Shown: positions 13,201-25,200 of the stretch, piece after piece
How the letters are laid out: each line of letters begins with the position of its first letter
Numbering within the stretch: the stretch's first letter is position 1
Assembly (NCBI GenBank): GCA_002633025.1
Contig: NMRB01000802.1
Location: forward strand, 211,189 to 275,188
Direction of reading: 5' to 3'
DNA length: 64,000 bases
From: Notospermus geniculatus
Taxonomy: Eukaryota; Nemertea; Pilidiophora; Heteronemertea; Lineidae
The notes under the pieces: generated by a model
What the model was told of the DNA's origin: nothing
What the model saw: the letters and a program-made list of their open reading frames with translations, nothing else
Database searches by the model: none
Translations under genes and position numbers: made by a program

Positions 13201-16200
13201 CCCTCATTTCAGAGTCGCCGTCCGCGGTCGTGACAGGCACATGTTGACGATACCCGAGGTTGACATGGGTGATGTCGGCGAATATGCCATCCACGCCAAG
13301 AACAAGGTCGGACAGGTCATGTCACGTACCACGCTCCGCGTTGAAGGTAAGGAATCCTGTGGCTAAAGGCGCTCCGCCAAAGATATCAAAAGAGGTTCTT
13401 CATGTGACGCCACATTTCCATGGCGACACGATGCCGCCATATTGGCCGTCAGAATGTCAAGCAACATCACGGCATGAACACAGCATCAGCACACAGATTG
13501 TGACGTCAAAATGTCATGACGTGACAGTTTTGACGTCATTGCCAGCAATTTGATGGCCAACATGGCCGATTCTTTGCAGTCATGTGACCATTGTGATGAC
13601 ATTAGTGAAGAACCTCTTTAACTGAAGCAAGCTTTACTGTATCGTGCAAGAGGTAACGTAATAATGATCTCTTTCAGCTTCAAGTGATACAGAAGCTGAG
13701 ACAAAACCCGCAGACAGGGAGCCACGAAAACCACCCAAAGATGAAAAACCCAAGGAGAAGTCGCCGTCAAAGATTCCAACACCTGTAAGGTCTCCGTCAC
13801 CGAAAGAGAAAGATGCTCCCAAGACAGAAACCAAGGAGGTCGTGACAAAGAAAACACTAGAGGTGAAGGAACCGAGTCCAAAGGAGGTATCACCGAAAAA
13901 ATCACCACCGAAGGATGTGTCAGCCAAGAAAACACCGCCGAAGGAGGTATCTCCAAAGAAAACACCACCTAAGGAAGAGTCTCCGAAGAAAACACCGCCT
14001 AAGGAAGAGTCTCCGAAAAAATCACCACCAAAGGAAGAGACTCCTAAGAAATCTCCACCAAAAGATGAGAAGCCCAAAGATGAAACGAAGAAGAAAGATG
14101 AGAAGAAGAAAGAGAAACCGAAACCAAAGAAGGCGCCAGAATTCAAATTGAAACTCAGGAATAAAGTCTGCAAGTCCGACTCCGTCGCTCATCTGAAGGT
14201 CAAGGTCGACGGTGACCCGGCGCCGCAGATTGTGTGGAAGAAAGACGGAGACGAGGTCAAGGAGAGCAGTAAGTAGTCTGGGAGTTGATTTGGGGAGGGC
14301 CCGGGGAAGGGGAGGGTAGGAGTGTCACTCTGTTTCCCATTACCTCAATGTGCATTCCAAATTTTGCGATTGGGGGAGGTGTTTCCCATGTGCCATTTCC
14401 CTCCTGGCTGCCATCTGACAATGGATTCGTTCTGATTTCAGAGCGGTACGAAATGATGTTTGAAGAGGGTGCATACCACCTGGCTGTCTACGACACCGTG
14501 CCAGCCGACAGTGGCGTCTACTCCTGTCACATCTCCAACGAAGCTGGGGAAACATCGTGTCAGTGTACACTGACTGTGGAAGGTAAGGAAGCAGTTGACC
14601 TGAGCAGACAATATTTTTGAGCAGACGACATGTTGTGTTTATGACACTTCTCTCAATACCGGTAAATGAGCTCTTAGAAAATATTTGAAGAAAGTTTGTC
14701 TTGTTTACCTTTCTGAAAGATACTTCTGCAACTCTCCTTCAAAATGTTCATCTCATTTCGACCTGTCTAATAGTTAAACAAGATGGAAACATTTATTCCT
14801 GACAGGGACCCCCAAGCTGACAGGGAAGGATGACGACCTTCACAAGGACGAACGACCGACCTTTGAAAAGACACTTGAGGATGTCACGCTTCCCGAGGGT
14901 GAGACTGCCAAATTCTCCTGCAAGGTGAAGAACGCCAAGGACCCAAAAATCAAATGGTAAGCTATCTATTAAATGGGTGCACCCCACAGGTTTACTGTAT
15001 ATTCCCAATATGCAGTGTGCATTCTGAGTGTGGTGTAATCTATGATTTTTGCCATTCCAGGACCAAGGATGGTAAAACCATCATCACCTCCAAACGTATC
15101 CTCGTTGACGTCAGTAACAGCGTGTGTAGCCTGACCATCCAGGGCCTCACCAAGAGAGATGAGGGAAAATACACGTGTAGTGTGACGGCAAAAGGTGGCG
15201 CTGTCTCCTGTGATGCCAAGCTCACGATTGGAAGTAAGTTCTTTATGAGTCATACAATGCCACCTCGTTTCTCATGTAAAGAGTGGTGTAAGAAACTACA
15301 TCAGCAACTTGTTCCTTTTCAGAGCCTGAAAAGAAGAAATTGACCAAAACTAAAGATGAAAAGGACAAGGAAAAGAAAGATGAAAAGGATAAAGAGAAGA
15401 AAGAAGAAGCCAAGAAGGATGACAAGAAAGACACAAAGAAAGATGAGAAGAAACCTGAAGATAAAGATAGTAAGAAGAAAGTAGATGAGAAAAAGAAGAA
15501 AGCAGAGGAAAAGAAAGAGGAAGAAAAGAAGAAAGCAGAGGAGAAGAAAGAGGAAGAAAAGAAGAAAGTGGAAGAGAAGGACAAGAAAACTGAAGAGAAG
15601 GACAAGAAAACTGAAGAAAAGGACAAGAAAACTGAAGAAAAGGACAAGAAAACTGAAGAAAAGGACAAGAAAACTGAAGAAAAGGACAAGAAAACTGAAG
15701 AGAAGGACAAGAAAACTGAAGAAAAGGAGAAATCTGAAAAGGACAAAGATGAGGTTGAAGGAAAGGAGACATTTGGACCAGAGTTTGTGGAGTTATTGGA
15801 ACCGTTTTATGGAGATGTTGGCAGTCCGATTCATCTGTCTTGTCTCATCGAAGCCGAACCAAAACCAACCGTTTACTGGATGAAGAACGGAAAGAAGGTA
15901 AGTGGAGATCTGTTTTCTGTATCACTCGGGATTCGATATCAAACTGAGAAGTTTAGTTGCGAACATTTTACGACATGATACAGGACAAAACCAGAACTGT
16001 GGAGACATCTCTAATAGGTGTTGTCTATGGGGGACACTTGTGGTCACAAATACCCTCGATAGTAAAAAGTAAAGTTGTCTCTGAATTTCGCAAATTTTCG
16101 ACCTGAACCAGCGTCTTCCTCAGGCACTTTCTTGTAGAGATCCCAGACGTGAATGAGCTGGATCCTAAATAAAATACCGAAACAAGATAAAATAAAAAGA

Positions 16201-19200
16201 TATAAATAAAAAAGATCCCAATAAAAAGATAAGAAATCTCCTAAAAGATAAAAAGATCCTACATAAAAAGATCCTAAACAAACACCCTCAATACAAAATA
16301 ATTAAAGTTCAGCACAAATTGTTCTGGGACTTCACTTTTTTGGCCATTGTTGAGTTTTATAAGCACCTCACTCAATGATAGCTGCAAGAAGTAGGCCCTA
16401 CTTGAAAACACTTTGTGCCACTTCTCGGTGTCTAAGGAATGCAACATAGCAGGCCTTTTACAAATTGTTTATAATTGATTGGGTCCGCTTAATGGCTTGG
16501 AAAATTCATTTGAACTCTCATTTACGCATTATTTGATAACAGACAATGATTCGTGCATTATTGTGAGAGAATGCACTGTATAGTTAGGATGGAACAGAAC
16601 TGGCACTGTACCCAACTCCGAGTCAGTCTTAAATGTCCATAAATACATACATTTATATACATGAAAACACTGTATATTTAGGTTAAAACAGATATGAACA
16701 TTGCGGATACAATGCACTTCCTAATAACCTGAGTTGATAGGCCCATAAAGAGCCTCTCTATTACCTCCAATAGACCTATCGTGACCTAGATATTAGCACT
16801 ATTTACTGTACACAGTGGCACATGTCCTGATCTGTGGAAACGGGATTTTGTCAACTCTCCATGTGAAAGGTTTATTAGAATCAAATCTAACTGGATTTTC
16901 TCTGGACATCAACGTGGTGAGTTCTCTCTCTGTTTTCAAGTATTTTGAAGGTATTTCAAGAAAAACCTCAGGTTTGATGGTGAATGGTTGATGAGGATGA
17001 GTAGCCCTCTACATACATGGTCACATGGTGTAGGCTACATTTCTTTTGTTTTTGTCCCACTGAACTCCTGCTGCTGGATGAAAAGTGGTGGTCCTTGGTC
17101 CGCTAGAACTTTTCCCATCTTTTGGCAATAAGCGTGGCTGATTGCTCCTATTGATGCCTCGCCACTGCTTTGTACTCGGTGAACTCTTGAACCTGTTCAG
17201 TACAACCTCCCATAAAGGACCACAGTATTGCTTCCCAATCCTGCGTTACACCTACCCGCGTTAAGGGGAGACCTCTATTAACGACTTGGTATTAAAACTA
17301 CTGCATGCAACTAGTCTCGCGCAGCCAGCCGTTTCGTTCCGCAGTACTGCTACACAAACTTGTTCGATCCCAGCGGCTGGGTGACCGAGACTGTAATCAT
17401 ACATTCTCCAACACTGGGGCGAAAGGCTTAACTACAGTATTGGAGCATGCTGCCGGTGGCGCCGGCTGTCGACAGAAAGATGCAATACAGTGGTCCTTTA
17501 ACGGACACCTGCCTGGAGGACACTCTGTAGAAGGACACCAAAGTTCGGTCCCAAATTGGTCATTTCTGTTCATTTGAAATTTTAACCTCTGCAATCAGGA
17601 CATCTTGTGAGAATGACAGCATCTGTCAGTCCTGATAGGTGTCCTTAATACAGAGATCCCACTGTTATGGTCCCATCTTAAAATGTGACCCATCTGCCAA
17701 AAGTAGACACATGTGGCAGGTGATAATCATTGGTCATCAGTTTACTCAACTATTATCACTGCTGTCCACTACTATTGTCAACCTGCAGAGACAAACATTT
17801 CAGCTAATTGTGCTGTAAGGCCGATAACCCTTTCCGTGTTTGCGACTTGCACCTACTTTTGCAAGACGAGGTCACAAATATCAAGGGTATGGTCATAACC
17901 GGTACCGCCACTTTGCTTTTTGGACTAGGCCTTTGTTTTTCCGTTGTCCACGATTTGGACCCGTATCCATATTAAAGGGCCACTGTATTCCTTCTCTAGG
18001 CCTATCCTGCACTAAACATACCCATGTTAAGGGAGACCTCTATTGGCATTGTTGTTAAACTACCGCTTATCAACCTCGCCCCATGCAGAGTCACTCTCGT
18101 TCCTAAGGTATCCACGTATGCATTCTCCAACACTGGCGCTAAAGGCAAAACTACCACATTGGAGAATGATGCAACCGCTGTCAGTGGCGCCGGCTGTTGA
18201 CAAAAAGTGGCAACATCATGGCCCTTGAACATGTATCATCTAGATGTGATGGGACGTTACATGATTAGGCCTGGATAGGTTTTGTTAACATTAGGCAATC
18301 AATGTCATGACAGTTTAAATCAACATTCCTGTGTATTTACAAGACAAGACTATTAATAATCATTATGTATGACATGATAGATAGCTACATCGAGGGATGA
18401 GCGAGGCTCCAGATGGGACACCACTTGGTCAACTTTCACCAAATTCTAACCTTCTTCCATCTTTACTTCAGCTCAAGGAAACCCCAAACCTCAAGTTCAG
18501 CCAATCAGACGACGGCTTGTGTTCGCTAGACATCGCCAAGGCCAAATTTACCGACGTTGGTTTCTACGTTTGCATTGCATCCAACTCGATTGGAGAGGAG
18601 ACGGACTCGGCCGTCGTGGACCTCGCCTGTGAGTACACGCTTTCGTCTCACTCTTTCCCCTTCATAAGCCCATTTGTGAGCCGCTTCAGCAAAGGCAGAC
18701 GTTTGTCGCAACCCGAGGAAAGGGTTAACGGCCTAGCAGCACAAGAGCGGAAATGTACATTGACACGGATTTACAATAGTAGTGGACAGCAGTGATAATA
18801 GTAGAGTAAACTGATGACCAATGATGATCACTTGCGACCAGCGTCTGCTTTTGCTGGAGCAGGTTACATTTACGCTACAGACTTTTCACTATACTGGGTT
18901 GTGACCGAGCACGGTTCGGCACAATGTTGCCAAATGTAAACAGGTCAAGCCAGCTTGTCCTGGTACCAAATGGCAGTGTAAACGGGAATGCCCTGCTTTA
19001 ATTTCAAAGCGGCTTCAGTCCGGGTCAAGCTCGGCATGCTTCAACTGGACTAGTGTAAAAAGGGCTATAGTCACCCCCTACCCCCCCCCCCCCCGGGCCC
19101 CCGGGCCCCCACCAAGTTTCAACAGGATACAACAGTAGAATTCGGTGCAGAAATCTTGTGGCATCTTTTTCATCCAGAATGCATGAATTTCGTGGTGACC

Positions 19201-22200
19201 CAATGAACTTATACATCTATCTATCTATCTAATATAATAGACATCTTTTGTGATACATATGAATGATTGACAGGTAATTAAGGCCTTATAATTGATTACT
19301 TTGATCAGATGATGTTAGGGTTAATTCATCGTTAGTATCAACAATAACCTTTTGTGTCATGAAATGTTGCTGTTGTCTGCTGAAGGAAAGCACAAGTTTT
19401 TGTTTCGTGATGAAAAATTCCTGGCTTCTGGTAGATATGACAAATATATGATATAAACAGGCTGACAGGCATCGATATTCCAGCCTCTGGGTGATCCCTC
19501 TCTGTTCAGCGGATATTTTTTCTCAAACACCCCACGGAAACTCTACTGCTGAATTTTTCCGGTGCCGGTAAACGTCCCAGTTATCATTCCTCTCCAGCCA
19601 ACTGCGGTGACAATGTTTGTGTACCCAGTAGGAGGTGGCCCCTTCAAATTATTTCCCCTACAATTTAGGACCCTTATCTACCCCGTTAATTAGTTGAGCA
19701 GCCCCTTGACGGTGTTTTCGTGGGGCGACAAATGTTTGTCACCCAGTAGGGGGTGGCACCTTCAAATTTCTTCCCCTGTAATTTTGGACCCTTATCTGTT
19801 CCCTTAATTATTAGTTGATCGGCCCCTTGGAGGGGTTTTCACATCAGGAGGGCTAAAAACTGGTCCCTAATGTCTGTCAGCTTGCTTTCATTTGTTCACA
19901 GTCATTTGTTCACCAGATCAGACTGCAATAGTCTGGAGCCACGGTGGTGTAGTGGTTCGGGTCTCCGTCTAGCAGTCAGAGGGTCCCGGGTTCGAATCCC
20001 ACTGCGTGTGAGACTTTGGGAAAGTCTCTTTTCCCCACTGGCCTCTCCCCACTCAGGTGTACGGTATAAATGGTACCAGTCGGAAATGCTCAAATTGTAG
20101 CGCTGAATGAGCAGCTCATCTGAGTTCTACTGAATGGTTTCAGAATAGACTGGGGTTAAAGTGTAAAGTCGGATGACACCTCTAGGCCTACCATTGTTGG
20201 TGATATCAGACTATAAACCCAAACTTTAACTTTCACAGTTGTTTCCACTGTTCAGTCTATCAGACTGTGCTAGACCCACTCTTATTTCTAAAACTACTGT
20301 CTGTGTCCACTCTGACACAGGCTTACTGGGAGCTTGGAGGAAATATACTTAATTCCTCCAAGCGGGGAGGCACCTATAAAAACAGTCCAGTAGGCCTTGA
20401 AGTGGCTTGTCCTTGGAGTCAACACAAAATATTTGTCAGCTCCTTGAAAAAACATTTCTACTTGAGTGATCTAAATATGTGTCATTAGTCCATGGCTTGT
20501 TTGATCAGCTGATAATGTGACGTTCATTCCTGTTGATCTCAACTTTTCAGTTCAGTAATTGACCACCAGATGGAGCAGTTGTCCTGTCATGAATTTCTTT
20601 TCCTCTTCTCAGATACCGGTACTTGAACACGTATTAAAATTTCCGCCAACTCCAGACTGTGACAAATTCATCTTTCTATGTTTGTTTGGCTTCCTTCATA
20701 TTTTGTGTCGGGTATTTCGGTGCCAGTCATTACGAAATCGTTGGAATCACAATCCATTTCATTTTGCTAATTAGTCCAGGCGGTCAGTCGGGATGGTCAG
20801 TTATTGGGGTTTATTGGTTCCGGGTCTAATTTCGGCAAAAATTATGGTAATTCTCTGATCTAAATTCCTGATTGTTGTCGCTAGGCCTTTTTACACAGAG
20901 TTTGTTCGACCCGGTTCGAGACCAGTTCACTTACTTTTTGTACCATGAAAAGGGAAGGATAGAACAGGTTTCACAGTACCCGGTACAAAAAGCAAGTGAA
21001 CTGGCCTCGGTCCGGAATCGAACCAACTCCTTGTTAACAGGGCCATTGGCCTTGAGACTGTGCACTTCATGGCCATGACTGAAGAATTGTCACCCGCATG
21101 TGTAGTTAGAAAAAAGATCACCACGTGTAGACACTGCATAATTAATATCCTTGGATATCACTCTTCAATACCAACTAAATAAAATTGTGGCTTCACTCGT
21201 GTATAAAAGTGAGATAAAGGCCTCTTTACCATATCATCTGTTCCTACCAGCCATGAAATGCAGAAAGTGTGACCGTTGTGAATGGTCAAAGAATAGGATT
21301 TTGAATTTGAAAAGTTATAAAGAGATTTTAAACGATGATTTATATTAGCAACAAGATAGGACTGGTTTCATGTAGGCCTATGACATGATTAGGCCTAGTT
21401 TGACAATGTGAATGAAAGTCAACATGTCTGAATGACTCTGGTTCTGCTGTCATAGCTCGGATCTGACAGTGACAGTCAATGGGGAAATATCTTTGTCCAT
21501 ACTTAAAGAGGGAAATTTCTAGTACGTCTATAGTCGACAGTGCCGCGCCCCTCAACTTGTAGTAGGGCCTACAGCTCGCCCATTTGCCCTACAAGGGCCT
21601 TGCTGCAGCAGCAACCAGTCTAACCTGCTGCAACATGGGGGGTCTCTGGGTCTAGTCGAATGTGCCCCCCCCCCCCCCCCNNNNNNNNNNNNNNNNNNNN
21701 NNNNNNNNNNNNNNNNNNNNNNNNNNNNNNNNNNNNNNNNNNNNNNNNNNNNNNNNNNNNNNNNNNNNNNNNNNNNNNNNNNNNNNNNNNNNNNNNNNNN
21801 NNNNNNCCCCTCCCCTCCCCTCCCCCACTCTGACTTGTATGGGACCGACACCCATCTATGTCCTCTAAAAGTACCCTTCTATAGCATAGCAACAACTACC
21901 ATAGCCTCCTGTAGCCTGGGATGGGACCATGAGTCTAGTTGACTGTTGCTATCCATCACGGTGAGTCAGCCCCCCTGACATGTTGGAGTGGCAGCACTGA
22001 TCCCTACATCTCAACGATCAGTCAGCCCAGCATGGAAAAACAGCCAAATAATTCCCTATGAGTGGCTTATCACCATGGGAACCAGTCGAACGGACAAATG
22101 TCAGCTGGGACGAGTACCATTGCTCACTCTCGTAACTCGCTCACTCTCATATAACTCATCAACTTCATTTTGAAACAAAATTGATGAATGAAGTAAGTGC

Positions 22201-25200
22201 CTGAAAAAGTTGGAGAGGATATTATGAATGGCGGGGGAAGTTCCACTCGGTTGCTAAAGCCGCAATTGCTGAATCAATGGTTGATTCTGCCGAACCTCCA
22301 GTCGTGAAATTTTGTGATTTTGAAAAAGTCACTACTATACTGTTTACTGCAGTCCAGAAAAAATCCCAGCTAGCAGTGGCTGTTTCTATAGACATCACTA
22401 CGAATGCTGGTAATGCTACTTTTTTCCACATCCTCCGTTTGTTTTTACTGTGCTAATCGTTCCTATAGATGGAGCCACTTATCGTGATCACCGTCTATAA
22501 TGAAGTCATTGTTTTTACTCGGCTAATGTTGGCTCGTTGATTGAGCTAATTACGGCCGGAGTAGGTTAGTAATTTCTGTGCCCGTTGTGAACAGGTGTCT
22601 GGGTAATAGAACCAAATGAACAATGTAATGGAAACAGATTTTGGGCTGTGTGCTTGGCTCGGACTTCAGCCACACATTCAGTAAACCTTACTTTTCTCAA
22701 TGCTTCAAGCAAAAAGGTTTTTTCATGTCAGTTCGTGAGTTTATTTTTTCGGAATCCTTATTAACCTTCTTGATAAACTTTCTCCACAAAAACCTCTTCT
22801 TATCAGATTTAATCAACGCAAGTTTATTTATTTGGATGATAGACAAGTTATTGTACCAGCATACTACCTGCTGTTTAACCAACCTGCCAAGGACCCTGAG
22901 GATATCAGCGATGGCTGAAGCCAGAGTTGGTCAGGTCAACAATGTTCACCTGAGCTGCTGCCCGTAGGAACCATCTTTCAGCAACTTACAACAGACCTGA
23001 AGGTCAAGAATAACACCACTGGATGGCCTCCTGCTATTTCGATGCTAGAGGCCTACCTCATATCCATTCCTTCCATCATAGAGGTTATACCAGGATTCCA
23101 TTTGCTTGGCCTGGCTGGTGATGAGCAGTGTGACATACTCTACATCTCTCAGAATTAGTTGGTGTGGCCTGAGCAGTGATCAGTTGGTAAATTACTCCTG
23201 TAGTAGTCACTCCAGGAGTTCATTTGCTTGGCCTGACTTGTGATGAGCCGTGTAACCCACTCCACATTTCTCAAAGAATTAGTTTGTGTGGCCTGAGAAG
23301 TGATCAGTTTGTAAATTACTCCTGTATCAGTCAGTCATCCTGCTCCTCTCAGAGAGGAAGCGTCTCAGTCAGTATCTCGCAGTTCCTGGTGGGATTTCTC
23401 CTGTTTCTTATGTGGATTACTATTAGTGTTACCTTCCTGTTGGATTACAAACTACAGTGTACATTTCACCATCCCAGGACTCTCTGTACATTTCACCATC
23501 CCAGGACTCTCTGTACATTTCACCATCCCAGGACTCTCTGTACATTTCACCATCCCAGGACTCGTGTACTCACAGCCTATCCAACAGTTTGAGAACAAGT
23601 TAGGAAATGTTCATGTCATTAGCTATCTTCCTGGTTCAACTTTTCCTGACCTTTGTGTATTTCTCAGTTTCTGTCCTGTTGAGGCAGATTGTGTTGTGTA
23701 TGTACTGGTTGTGTACATTTCATTCATGCGGAGCCTTGTGCATTTCAATTTGGCTCTTTGTCTTCCCTCTTATCGTGTCAGTTTAGGCCCCTTGGAAGAA
23801 TAATTGGACCTCCTCTTTGGTAGGGCACAAAGTGTTAATGTCGTACGAACTAGTGTACCCAGGTTACGGAGTTAGGATGGTTAGCGTTAAAGGTTAGGGT
23901 CAGGACTAGGTTTAGGATTAGGGTAGGGATCAGTGACAAGGGTTGAGGGTCAGGGTTGGGATTAGGGTTAGTGGCTTGGGCGAGGAATTAGTGTGTAGGA
24001 TCAGTTCTGGACGACATTCACCCATTCAGCTTTGGTAGGCCTTATGATGCATGTCAGCTTATTGTAAAAGGTGTAGGCCCTAAATGTCGGCACTCTCTAA
24101 AAACACAAAGAGTGCTGTAAATGTCCTCTAATCCTATGGAACAGATAAACAGTTGCCTGTGAGGGTTGGGGATTAGGGATTAGGATTAGGATTAGGAGCA
24201 AGCTTTAGGATCAGGGATAGGAGGCCAGGTATCAAGGGTTGTGGGATAGGGGCAAAATTCCACTGAGGAGCATGAAGCTGAAGATTATGATGATGTCGGT
24301 GATAGGGGCCAGGCCCTGGGGTTAGAATTCAGAGTGAACGACATTCACCCCTTCATGTCAGCATTTCGCTGTGGGCATCCCCAAATATGGCTAATGTAGG
24401 CTGAATGAACTTGAGAAAGTACAAGATAGGCCTACTTCAAAATGTCTTCTCCATTTCAAACCCTCCCCAATGCCCCCTGGAGGGTCAAAACTTCCAGCAG
24501 ACCAGCACAGCAAGATCCCACCCCCTTGAATATAACACATCTGATCTGGTCCTCCCCTCCCAGGGACCACCACAGCAAGGTCCCTTGAGGGTCAACATTT
24601 CTGACTGTGCCCCTCCCCCATCCTCCGGGTCCCACAGCAAAGCCCTCGTTCCTCTTCATACACTTACTCGCACACAAAGTGAGTGGATGAAGAGGAGCGA
24701 GGTAAAAACCCCTGCTGTGGGAGGATGCCCCTCCCCCAGCCCCGCACACCAAGATCAAACAAACCCAGTGACTGAATTGCCTGGAGTGGCGTTGAATTAG
24801 TCAGTCATTATTCACCATGATTGATCCACTCTTGTTCATACACCAAACCGTCTAACAAAGGACCAACCGGACCAAAACCTGGCCTATTGTCAGCTTTCTT
24901 CATGTGGGACACCACTGTGTGTGTTGACAAGTTTGGTCTGGACTTGTAAATCCTCTAGGCTTATATTCTAAAGGCTTTCCTCATGTCCTATTCTTCTGTA
25001 TACATCACAATTCAATTGGCCAACACAACAACTGTGTCAACCACTGTGTGATGTATTCATTTCCCAATCATCTGGAGAGGGCAATAGTGAAATATTTATT
25101 CAGTGTGGGGTATTGTTTGGCTGTTTGGTAGGCTGTGTGTACAACGTCTCTTGTCTTCATGTCCAGGGTCTTGGAGCAGACGGACAAGCCACTGTTTGAC

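Larger units (their letters stand above)
15898..18471 (+). other. Intron with repeats
   Basis: It holds an A-rich simple repeat at about 16165-16285 (ATAAAAAGATCC-like), two copies of MITE family K (17211-17502 and 17973-18228) and one of family H (17684-17877). No exon is supported in between. Confidence 0.6.
18629..25166 (+). other. First part of the 21.6 kb intron
   Basis: It carries a family H MITE beginning 45 bp after the donor, a C/G homopolymer patch (19079-19109), a tRNA-SINE (19936-20110), an assembly gap (21681-21806), a 27 bp minisatellite (23458-23565), degenerate TTAGGG-like runs (23880-24250) and a family F MITE (24619-24727). No exon is supported. Confidence 0.6.

Noticed and set aside
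13618-14173. Reverse-strand open frame of 179 codons
   Set aside because: Antisense shadow of the KSP-rich exon.
15243-15772. Ser/Phe-rich and Pro/Ser-rich reverse-strand open frames
   Set aside because: They are antisense shadows of the Lys/Glu repeat exon, open only because the repeat unit lacks complementary stops.
19936-20015. tRNA gene
   Set aside because: A and B boxes are present but no acceptor or anticodon stem can be formed, and the sequence continues into a SINE body.
21552-21895. Open frames across the N run
   Set aside because: They consist of unresolved bases and homopolymer flanks.
22200-22440. Possible recombinase or transposase fragment
   Set aside because: One short forward stretch reads through, but no motif was identifiable and the frame is broken on both sides.
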